Shown here: one piece after another, positions 35,408-43,001 of the stretch
Layout of the letters: every line of letters starts with the position of its first letter
How positions within the stretch are numbered: position 1 is the stretch's first letter
Assembly: GCA_963789825.1 (NCBI GenBank)
Contig: CAWBME010000011.1
Coordinates: 186,001 to 250,000 of the forward strand
From: PFL42 sp963789825
GTDB lineage: Bacteria > Chloroflexota > Anaerolineae > Anaerolineales > E44-bin32
Length of the DNA stretch: 64,000 nt
Reading direction: 5' to 3'
Translations under genes and position numbers: made by a program
The notes under the pieces: model-generated
The model's input: only the letters and a program-made list of their open reading frames with translations
What the model was told of the DNA's origin: nothing
The model's database searches: none

Positions 35408-36495
35408 CCGACCTTCCTCTCCGGCCAGACGCTGCCGGCGCGCACCAAGCCGCCCTCAGGAACATCTGCGGCAATCACCGAGCCGTTTCCGCAGCGAGCA
35501 TGGCGGCCGATGTGCACCCCGAGATGCACGGTCACCCCCATGCCGATCAGCGCCGCCTCACCCACTTCCACGCCTCCGGCCAGCAGCGCCCCCGGAGCGA
35601 CGTTGGCGTAGTCACCCAGGCGGCAATCGTGCGAAACGACGGCCGAGGTGTTGACGATCACGCCCCGTCCGACGACGGCTTCGCTCCCGACGTAAGCCAG
35701 CGGCATCACCTGCGCGCCAGGCTGCACCTGTGCCGTCGATTCCAGCCAGGCCGTCGGGTGGATCAACGGCGGGCACTCGAAATCCGACTGGCGCAGCGCC
35801 TCAAAGACCTGGATCCGGCTGCGCACATCGCCGATGCCTCCGACGGCATTCGCCGCCAGGTGCAGCCCGCGGCGGTGCAGCTCGGCGAGCGTCTCGCCGC
35901 CGCCAAGCACCGTCACGCCCAACACCGTGCTCGCCGGCGCCAGGCCATCATCGATGATGCCAACCACCCGGTACAGGCCGACCGTGCGGATCAACTCGAT
36001 CAGCGACTTGCCATGCCCGCCGCCGCCGTACACCACCAGGTCCGCCTCACCGAATGGACCGGCCGGTAGGTCGACCCGGCGGCCGGCGGCAAGGCGAGCC
36101 AGCACCATCTCTTCGGTGATCAGGCGATCGGGCGGGAACTGCGCCAGGTCGATGCCGGCCTGGTCGGCGGCCCGTCTTGCCGGGGCGGTGGCCCGCCGGC
36201 CCTCGAGCGGCGCTTCGGCCTGAGGGAATACCTCCCCCGGCTGCCAGTCCGCCGCCTCGGCGATCCAGCACAGCACCTCACCGGCGCGCAGGCTCGCCCC
36301 CACCTCGGCATGCAGCCCCGCAATGAATCCCGCCTGTTCCGCGACCAGCTCATGCGCTGCCTTGGTCGTCTCCAGCATCGCCATCGGCTCACCCACTCGA
36401 ACCGCCTGGCCGTTGCGCACCGCCAACATCACCAGGCGCGCTTCGGGCTCATTGGGGTTGACCAGGGGGATGGTCACGGCAATGGCGTCAGCCAT
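35404..36495 (-). CDS. Lipoyl-E3BD-NeuD fusion: E2-like sugar acyltransferase
   Basis: A 363-aa fusion. Residues 4-80 are a lipoyl domain with the acceptor lysine K45 in LETTKAAHEL. Residues 101-136 read as a peripheral-subunit (E3)-binding domain (RATAPARRAADQAGIDLAQF then PPDRLITEEMVLARL). Residues 152-240 are a PglD/NeuD N-terminal Rossmann-like domain (LVVYGGGGHGKSLIEL). Residues 245-355 are a left-handed beta-helix acyltransferase with the family catalytic His (H289) in VVSHDCRLGDYANVAPG. So the usual E2 catalytic domain is replaced by a sugar N-acyltransferase. ATG at 36495 overlaps the E1beta stop by 8 bp. The likely chemistry, acyl transfer from lipoyl-K45 to an amino sugar, is inference. 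Confidence 0.9.
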   Translation of the reverse strand: MADAIAVTIPLVNPNEPEARLVMLAVRNGQAVRVGEPMAMLETTKAAHELVAEQAGFIAGLHAEVGASLRAGEVLCWIAEAADWQPGEVFPQAEAPLEGRRATAPARRAADQAGIDLAQFPPDRLITEEMVLARLAAGRRVDLPAGPFGEADLVVYGGGGHGKSLIELIRTVGLYRVVGIIDDGLAPASTVLGVTVLGGGETLAELHRRGLHLAANAVGGIGDVRSRIQVFEALRQSDFECPPLIHPTAWLESTAQVQPGAQVMPLAYVGSEAVVGRGVIVNTSAVVSHDCRLGDYANVAPGALLAGGVEVGEAALIGMGVTVHLGVHIGRHARCGNGSVIAADVPEGGLVRAGSVWPERKVG

Positions 36496-37522
36496 TCGAG
36501 CGCCTCGTCGGCCCACCGCGATCCTGCTCGTTCAGCGAAAGCGCAGCGCGCATCAGATCGTCAACCTGCGGCAGGACTGCCTGCTCCAGCGGCAGGCTGG
36601 CCGGGATTGGCAGCGGGCGGGCGCTCACTCGCCGCGCCTGAAACACCGGACCCAGCTCTTCGAGCATCGCCGAGACCACTTCACTCCCCCAACCCAGCAC
36701 GCCGCTGCCTTCCTCGAGGGTGAGTAGCGCTCGGGTCTGGCGCACGCTCTGCGCCAGGGGCTCCAGGCGAAGCGGGATCAACTGCGTGAAAGCGACCAAC
36801 TCAGCAAACACCTCATGCTCATACGCCAGGCGGCGGATCGCCTCCAAAGCCAGGCCGGCCGTGTAGCCATAGCTGGCCACCGTCAGCCGGGGCGCCGGCG
36901 CCCCGGCCAGCCGCACGGTCAGCGAAGGGTAGCGCTCGCCAGCGGACTCCACAAGGTAGTCGCCGCCGTCCAGGCTGGCGCCGATCTCCTGCGCATACAG
37001 CAGCTTATGCTCGACAAACAGGGTTGGATCGTCGTCGCTAAGGATAGCAGCTTCCAGCATCGGACCGGGGTCGAGCAGTGCCGAGGCCGCCACGGTTCTG
37101 AGCCCGGCAGCGCCCATCAGGTGCTTCTCCAGCGACTGGCTGTGCGTCGGACCGTAGCCCCGGCGTCCTCCCATCGGCGTGCGAACCACGAGCGGCACCC
37201 GCGCCCGATCGTTGCTTACCCAGCGGAACTTTGCCGCATGGTTGACCAGCGCATCCCCCGCCAGCATCAGGAAGTCCCCGAACATGATCTCGACCACGGG
37301 CCGCAGCCCGCGCAGCGCCATGCCCACGCCCAGACCAACGATGCCCGCCTCCGACACCGGCGTCGTCAGGACGCGCTGCGGGTAGGCCGAGGACAGGCCC
37401 TGGGTTACCTTGAAGGCGCCTCCGTAGGGGTCAAGCACGTCTTCCCCTAACACCATCACTTCCAGCGAGGAAGCCAGGCTGCGCCGAAGGGCTTGGTTGA
37501 GCGATGCCACTACGGTGGTCAT
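36488..37522 (-). CDS. 2-oxo acid dehydrogenase E1 component, beta subunit
   Basis: Beta subunit of a heterotetrameric ThDP-dependent E1 (344 aa, pyruvate/acetoin/branched-chain type). Typical blocks are EVMVLGEDVLDPYGGAFKVT, TTPVSEAGIVGLGVGMALRG, VEIMFGDFLMLAGDALVNHA, VRTPMGGRRGYGPTHSQSLE and the C-terminal TLEEGSGVLGWGSEV. ATG overlaps the E1alpha stop (ATGA) and its own stop overlaps the lipoyl-NeuD ATG. No conventional E2 catalytic domain or E3 gene lies nearby, which sets it apart from ordinary PDH operons. Confidence 0.93.
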   Translation of the reverse strand: MTTVVASLNQALRRSLASSLEVMVLGEDVLDPYGGAFKVTQGLSSAYPQRVLTTPVSEAGIVGLGVGMALRGLRPVVEIMFGDFLMLAGDALVNHAAKFRWVSNDRARVPLVVRTPMGGRRGYGPTHSQSLEKHLMGAAGLRTVAASALLDPGPMLEAAILSDDDPTLFVEHKLLYAQEIGASLDGGDYLVESAGERYPSLTVRLAGAPAPRLTVASYGYTAGLALEAIRRLAYEHEVFAELVAFTQLIPLRLEPLAQSVRQTRALLTLEEGSGVLGWGSEVVSAMLEELGPVFQARRVSARPLPIPASLPLEQAVLPQVDDLMRAALSLNEQDRGGPTRRSNG

Positions 37523-38440
37523 GCGCCGTTCTCCAGCGCTGGCGTGAGGGAGGCGGGGTCGGCCTCTGGCGCCGCCAGGGCTGCCTCGAACGCCTCCCGC
37601 ACCTGTTGCTCCACCTCGGCCTCAATCGAGCGTCGGTCCCCCGGGCGCAGCCGCGCTCCCTGCACCAACAACGGATCTCGCTGGCGGAAGCGTTCGATCT
37701 CCTGCGGGTCGCGGCAGGTCGTCGCCCCTCGAATGCGGCGAGAAGCGGTAGGTGTGGAGCACCAGCGCCTGCGGTCCCGACCCGCGGCGTAGGCGGCCCA
37801 ACCCCGCCTCCGCCAGGTCGCCGACCTCGCTCACATCGGTCGTGTCGCACTCCTCCACCGGAATGCCGAAGGCCTCAAACCGAGCGGGGATCTCGCCGGC
37901 CAGGTGGAGGTGGATTGGGGTGGTCTGTGCGTAGCGGTTGTTCTCGACGATGAAGTAGACCGGCAGGCTCCACAGAGCGGCCAGGTTCAGCGACTCATAC
38001 ACCGCGCCCTCGCCTAGGGCACCGTCCCCAAGGAACACGATCACCAGCTGCCGGCGTCGCCGCTCGGCCAGTGCCATGCCCACAGCCAGCGGCAGCGTCC
38101 CGCCCAGAACGCCGCTGGCGTAGAAGTCCCCGTCGATCAGGTGCTGGCTTCCGCCACGCCCACCGCACACACCGGTTGCCCGCCCCATCAACTCGGCCGC
38201 CAGCGCCGTCATCGACCCGCCGTACGCCAGGTAATGCCCATGGCAGCGGTGGTTGCTGACCACCACTTCGCCCGGCTTGCGCAGACCCAGCACGCCAACC
38301 GCGTTCGCTTCCTGGCCGATCCCAGTGTGGGTGGTGCCGTAGAACCAACCGCGTGGAAATGCCGCCAGCACCGTCTCCTCGAAACGACGGATGCGCAGCA
38401 TCTGACGGTACAGCTCAGCGGGGGTCAATTCGGCAGGCAT
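37519..38440 (-). CDS. 2-oxo acid dehydrogenase E1 component, alpha subunit (frameshifted)
   Basis: ThDP-binding alpha subunit, about 306 aa. MLRIRRFEETVLAAFPRGWF opens the domain, GQEANAVGVLGL and NHRCHGHYLAYGG follow, and the ThDP/Mg motif runs from GDGALGEGAVYESLNLAALW to FIVENNRYA. HSRGDD is the phosphorylation-loop-like region. Near 37720 one extra base shifts the frame; its removal gives RDPQEIERFRQRDPLLVQGA and ends at the TGA (37519) overlapping the E1beta ATG. ATG at 38440 (MPAELTPAELYRQML) is chosen. First gene of the four-gene cassette; a TATGAT -10 lies at 38484-38489. Confidence 0.9.
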
Positions 38441-38592
38441 CGTTGCGGGGTGCCCGGGGGGCGGCGGCCGCCCGACAGGCGCAATCATAACATCGCTGCC
38501 CTGCCAGGCGTCTCAGCGGGGCAGCCGAACCTAGCCGGACGGACGGCGCCCACACCCCCTGTCGTCCCCCTGGCGCCTTCTGGCGGGGGAGA

Positions 38593-38622
38593 CTGTGCCG
38601 CCCCGTTTCCGGGGCGGCACAG
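38593..38622. terminator. 13-bp perfect hairpin
   Basis: CTGTGCCGCCCCG and CGGGGCGGCACAG form a 13-bp stem with loop TTTC, between the 60-aa gene and the promoter of the E1 cassette, both on the minus strand. No U-tract is present. Confidence 0.6.
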
Positions 38623-38654
38623 TGTGCGGAGCTTCCCATGACTTCAGGCGCCGC

Positions 38655-38837
38655 TCACACGTTCTCTTTGCCGAAAACCTCGCTCACGATCTTCCACGCT
38701 TCGTGGGTGGCATTCGGAACCTTCGAGACGGCGAAGTACTGGGTTCGGCTCTTGTTCGGCTTCATCTCGATGCGCCAGTCCGTGCTCTTGAACTTGGACT
38801 TGGATTTGACGTCATAGAACTCAAGTTCTGGTTTCAT
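38655..38837 (-). CDS. Small conserved-looking basic protein, unknown function (60 aa)
   Basis: A 60-residue lysine-rich protein with regularly placed aromatic residues: MKPELEFYDVKSKSKFK, a middle YFAVSKVPNATHEAWKI and C-terminal FGKENV. Real coding is supported by a strong Shine-Dalgarno (GGAGGTGAGG) 4 bp before ATG, by codon use with less GC than its neighbours, and by a hairpin immediately downstream. The size and charge resemble small nucleic-acid-binding proteins, but I do not recognise a family. It lies alone between the E1 cassette and the sugar-phosphate transferase. Confidence 0.75.
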   Translation of the reverse strand: MKPELEFYDVKSKSKFKSTDWRIEMKPNKSRTQYFAVSKVPNATHEAWKIVSEVFGKENV

Positions 38838-38977
38838 CGTTCCTCACCTCCTGGTCGGCCCGGTTGTGCAGGCTTCCGCACAAATTCATCCTACTTGCGA
38901 TTGAATATCCCCGCAAGCGCTGGAAAGCCCTGTTTCGGGTCATAAAGGGGGGTAGGACCCCCGCATATGGGGATCCC

Positions 38978-39607
38978 TTAGTGCGAGTCTCCCCGGAACT
39001 CCTCCGATGTGGCATGCCCGGGCTGGCTGATCCCCTCCCGCCGAAGGACCTTGGCCACGGTCATCCACAGGATCCTCAGGTCCAGGCCGAGCGACCAATG
39101 GTCGACATACCACACGTCCAGGCGGAAGCGCTCCTCCCAATCCAACGCATTTCGCCCGTTCACCTGCGCCCAGCCGGTGATTCCAGGGAGAACCTCATGC
39201 CGCCGCGCCTGCTTGGCCGTGTAGCGCTCCAGATACTGCATCAGCAACGGACGGGGGCCCACCAGGCTCATCTCTCCCCGCAGCACATTCCACACGTTGG
39301 GCAGATCATCCAGGCTGTACGAGCGCAGGAATCTCCCCAGGCGGGTCAGCCGCTCGGCGTCGGGCAACAGCAGGCCCTGTGCGTCCTGCGCAGCGGTCAT
39401 TGTGCGGAACTTCATCAGCCTGAAGGAACGCGCCCGGTAGCCAGGCCGCAGCTGGAGGTAGAGTACCGGTCGGCCGAAGCCGATCCACACGCAGAGCGCC
39501 AGCAGGCCGAGGAACGGCCACAGCACAAGCAGGCCGAGGGATACGGCAATCAGGTCGAACAGGCGCTTGCGCCGAGGCACGCCAGGCGGGAAGAGTGAGG
39601 CGCTCAC
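38978..39607 (-). CDS. Monotopic phosphoglycosyl transferase (bacterial sugar transferase family)
   Basis: Initiating sugar-1-phosphate transferase that loads the first sugar on undecaprenyl phosphate (209 aa, PglC/WcaJ core type). One re-entrant membrane segment (LFDLIAVSLGLLVLWPFLGL), then the conserved MKFRTM, the SYSLDDLPNVWNVLRGEMSL segment, VGPRPLL and ITGWAQVNGRN. The catalytic Asp-Glu dyad of this superfamily, normally in the region after MKFRTM, is less obvious here and reads AAQDAQG. GTG at 39607 overlaps the upstream glycosyltransferase stop (GTGA). It ends the oxidoreductase/heparinase/GT operon and should start repeat-unit assembly. Confidence 0.92.
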   Translation of the reverse strand: MSASLFPPGVPRRKRLFDLIAVSLGLLVLWPFLGLLALCVWIGFGRPVLYLQLRPGYRARSFRLMKFRTMTAAQDAQGLLLPDAERLTRLGRFLRSYSLDDLPNVWNVLRGEMSLVGPRPLLMQYLERYTAKQARRHEVLPGITGWAQVNGRNALDWEERFRLDVWYVDHWSLGLDLRILWMTVAKVLRREGISQPGHATSEEFRGDSH

Positions 39608-40839
39608 CGCGGCTCCCTCGTTGGGCGGCCCGAACGGGCTGCTACCATCACCTGCAACAGCCGGGCCGCCAGCTGCTTGCGGTCAAAGGAGCGCTCGGCC
39701 GCACGGCGCGCCGCCAGGCCCATGCGCCGGCACGCCTCGCTATCCGCCGTCAGGCGCAGGATCGCCCCGGCCAGAGCGTCCCCATCGCCGGGCGGGACAA
39801 AGACCCCGGCATCGGCCTCCTCCACCACCTGCCGAATCACGCCATCGATCGCCAGGATCGTCGGCTTGCCGGCTGCCATATAGTCGAACACCTTGTTCGG
39901 GTAGGTCGTCCGATAGGCGGCCAGCGGCTTGAGGATCGCCAGGCAGGCATCCGCCGCCGCCAAGGCTTCTGCCATCTCACGCTTGGGCAGCGGCGCGACG
40001 AAGTGCACATTGCCCAGCCCCTCGGCGGCGGCACGCGCCATCAGCTCGGGCTTCTCTTTCCCATCGCCCAACAGGACAATGGCGATCTCCGGATGGCTGC
40101 GAAGCTGAGCCGCGGCGTCCAGCACGATCCCCAGGTCATTCGACAGCCCATGTGCCCCGGCGTACAGCACCACGAAGCATTCCGCAAGGCGGTGCGCCTG
40201 GCGGAATCCCCGACCCTGCTCTCCCGGCCGAAACATCTCCACATCGACACCATTGGGGATCAGCTGGGCCTGGCGCGCCCCGCGCCGCTGGACATGCTCC
40301 ACGAAGCCCGGCGAGTTGACCACCAGCGCATCCGCCCTGCGGTAGAGGAACCCCTCAAGCCAGAGCGAAAGACGGATCAGCAGCCGGTTGCGCAGGACGC
40401 CGACGGCGATGGCGAACTCCGGCCACAGATCGCGCACCTCGAACACAAACGCAGCACGCCGCAGCCGGGCAACGGCCCAGGCCGTCCCGCCCTGCATCAG
40501 CGGCGGCGAGGTCCCCCACACGACATCCAGCGGGCCCTGCCGCAACGAAACGACGAGCGAAGTGAGCATGAAGGAGAGGAAGCTCAGCACTCGATGAACG
40601 AAGGAGCGGTGGTAGGAGCGGTAGCTCCAGCAGCGGACGATGCGCACACCGGCATCGTCGGTCTCCTCCTCCGGCACCGCCGGCAAGGAGACAGGCTGAC
40701 CGGTCAGGTAGCTCACGCGGCCGGTGACGACCGTGACCGCATGTCCCTGCCCGGCAAGCCAGCGACAGAACTCGTGATGCCGGGTCCCGCCGGGCTCACC
40801 CAGCGCGGCGAATGCCTGATGGATCAGCAGGATGCGCAC
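39604..40839 (-). CDS. Glycosyltransferase family 4 protein
   Basis: GT-B-fold glycosyltransferase, about 411 aa. N-terminal acceptor domain begins ILLIHQAFAALGEPGGTRHH (as in WcaI/ExpE-like GT4 enzymes). The donor domain has VVLYAGAHGLSNDLGIVLDA, LLGDGKEKPELM and NKVFDYMAAGKPTILAIDG, with the terminal Glu site in the family E-x7-E region represented by KVFDYMAAGKP. GTG at 40839 lies one base after the heparinase-like stop and the longer frame overlaps that gene. It probably adds a sugar to the lipid-linked repeat unit started by the adjacent phosphoglycosyl transferase. Confidence 0.9.
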   Translation of the reverse strand: MRILLIHQAFAALGEPGGTRHHEFCRWLAGQGHAVTVVTGRVSYLTGQPVSLPAVPEEETDDAGVRIVRCWSYRSYHRSFVHRVLSFLSFMLTSLVVSLRQGPLDVVWGTSPPLMQGGTAWAVARLRRAAFVFEVRDLWPEFAIAVGVLRNRLLIRLSLWLEGFLYRRADALVVNSPGFVEHVQRRGARQAQLIPNGVDVEMFRPGEQGRGFRQAHRLAECFVVLYAGAHGLSNDLGIVLDAAAQLRSHPEIAIVLLGDGKEKPELMARAAAEGLGNVHFVAPLPKREMAEALAAADACLAILKPLAAYRTTYPNKVFDYMAAGKPTILAIDGVIRQVVEEADAGVFVPPGDGDALAGAILRLTADSEACRRMGLAARRAAERSFDRKQLAARLLQVMVAARSGRPTREPR

Positions 40840-40840
40840 G

Positions 40841-42983
40841 TCACGGCTCCCAGCGGAAACGCCCACGTTCAATGGCGCTCAACGGCGGGGAGGCACCCAC
40901 CTCCCGCCAGGCGATCCGCGGTTCCCCTGGCTGGGCATCCCCTAGATCGAAACGCGTGATCAGCCGCAGGGGCATGGGTCCCTTGGCGCGCACGACCAGC
41001 TCCACTGCCGGCCGCAGAAGCCCGTAGGTCGGCGATACCCAGCCCCGAGTCGCCTCAGCCGCTCCCCGATCCCCGCTCAAGCGCCGTCCGGCGCGGTGGA
41101 GCTGCATCGATCCCACCGGTCCATCCAGGTGCACAGCCAGGCGTCCAACATTGGTGGGCAGACTAGCGCCGTCCTCCTCGGCTCGCCAGGGGCCATCCAG
41201 CAGGCGCCAAGTCAAACACACTGCGTGCTCACCCTGGCCAATCAGATCGTCGATGACCCACCATTGGTCCGGCGCGAAGTGCAGCACGCTCCGCCGATGC
41301 ACAACGCCGCTCTTTCGGTAGCCATCATGCTCAACCGCCAGGAGCTGCCCCTCACCGCCCGGCGAGCGCCACTGCCCCAGCGCTCGACCCTGCGCCCAGC
41401 GCAGCCAAAGGAAGCGACCCGTACGCAGCATTGGATCCTGGCCGTCGACGACGATCGTGTTGTGACGCGCCGTGCCGGCCAATCCATTGTCCCAGGGCGG
41501 CGCGGCATTGTAGAGATACGTCCCGGCATCGGAGGCGAGCGCAGAGCCCCGCCACCACAGGTCCAGGTGCAGTTGGTCGGAGTGCCCGGGGCGGCTGCGG
41601 AAGCGGGCACAGCGCAGCAGAGCCCAGCTGTCTTGCCCCTCCAGGCGGTACAGGCCGGCCTGCGGGAAGTCCAATCTTGTCGGGAGGATATGGCCAGTCG
41701 CATCCCCTGCCCGGGTACGGCGCGCGCGGTGTGGAAGGGATGGCTTGGCCGCGTCGGGTGCCACGCCCAGCCACCCGCCGGCTTCATCCCATGCTCCAGG
41801 TGGATACAGTCGCTCACCGCGCAGCACCAGCCCAGCGAGCTGCAGCGCCGGACGGTAGTCTCCGGGGTCGCAATCCGTCAGGCGAAGCAAGAGGGCGCCA
41901 TCGTTCGGGCCGAAGTTGCTGGCCTGTCCCGTTGGCGCATCGACCAGCACCTGCAGGCACATCGCCCCGCGTGCCAGTGCCTGAAGGCTGCCGGGTGAAA
42001 GCGGCTTGCCTGCCGCCGCGCACACACAGGCTGCCCACAGGCCGCACTCCAGTGCCAGGCGGTGGTAGTTGCTGGAAAATTGGACGTAACCGCCGTCCTC
42101 GAGGAATTGGCTTTGCAGCCCACGTTCCAGCCAGCGCCTCCCTAGCGTCTCCCACTCCTGCGACTGGCGCAACTCAGGGAAGATCAGCCCGGTCGTCAGC
42201 AGGGCGGCGGCCTCGATCAGCAGGTGATTGTTACCCTGGGCTTGGGCATAGCGGATCGTGGGCGGGATGCGCGGCGGCGTGAGTCGCGATGAGCCGCACG
42301 ATCTTCTCGAGGCCCTCCGGCTGATCATCCAACCAGGCACTGAAGGCATGCAGACCGAAGAGTGCGGCCAGCAGCCGGAATCCCACTTCCTGAGCCGAGA
42401 TCCAATGCACGCCACAGTTGGGCGGATTGGCGTCCATCCAGGAGGCGATCAGCTTCAGGCAGGCTTGTGGGTAGCGCGAGTCTCCGGTGTGGGCGTAGGC
42501 CCGCGCCAGGGGGTGCACCCAGCCGAAGCGGGAGAGCTCCCAGACCAGCTTGACGTCGGCTGGCAGGTCATTCAAGTCGACCTTGGACCAGTGAACCTGT
42601 GCCTCAACCCGCGCCGCCTCGGGCGCGGGAGGCAGGAAGACACCCCACTCCGGCGGGAAGCCTCGCTTATGCACCGCACCGCCAAACGCCGGAAAGATGC
42701 CGCGCAGGATGCCCTCCGCCTGAGCGACTGCCATGGCTGAGCCCAGCGTGTGTCCGCCAGAGGCGAGCGGGAATCGGTGTTGGCGGCGGAAGGCTGCGTA
42801 GCCGGCCGCATCGCTCGGCACGCCAGGAACCAGCCAGCGACTCAGTGGATGATCGCTCCAGGACTCACAGGGGGTGCTGCGGCGGTAGGCGCCGCTCCAC
42901 AGCCCAGCCCGGTAGCGGGCATACAACCACAACGGCTGTGGCCCCAACTCACGCAGCGCCAGCAGAGCCGTCTGCAGCTTCAC
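40841..42983 (-). CDS. Heparinase II/III-like polysaccharide-associated protein (frameshifted)
   Basis: About 713 aa in two frames joined near 42280 by removing one base (VRLIATHAARIPPTIRYAQA). The N-terminal half is an alpha/alpha toroid (WKVDL-like region VHWSKVDLNDLPADVKLVWE, HPLARAYAHTGD, HWISAQEVGFRLLAALFGLH, QGNNHLLIEAAAL with the conserved N-N-H). The C-terminal half is beta-rich with HSDQLHLDLWWRGSALASDA, GTYLYNAAPPWDNGLAGTAR and HNTIVVDGQDP, the His-bearing heparinase II/III motif. GTG at 42983 starts 18 bp after the oxidoreductase. In biosynthetic clusters such proteins are thought to modify or trim uronate-containing glycans. Confidence 0.88.
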
Positions 42984-43001
42984 TGTGGCGCCCTTCAGGC
43001 G

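Noticed and set aside
37622..38488. ATG at 38488 as start of E1alpha
   Set aside because: It falls in the likely -10 (TATGAT) and adds a proline-rich leader absent from the family; ATG at 38440 fits better.
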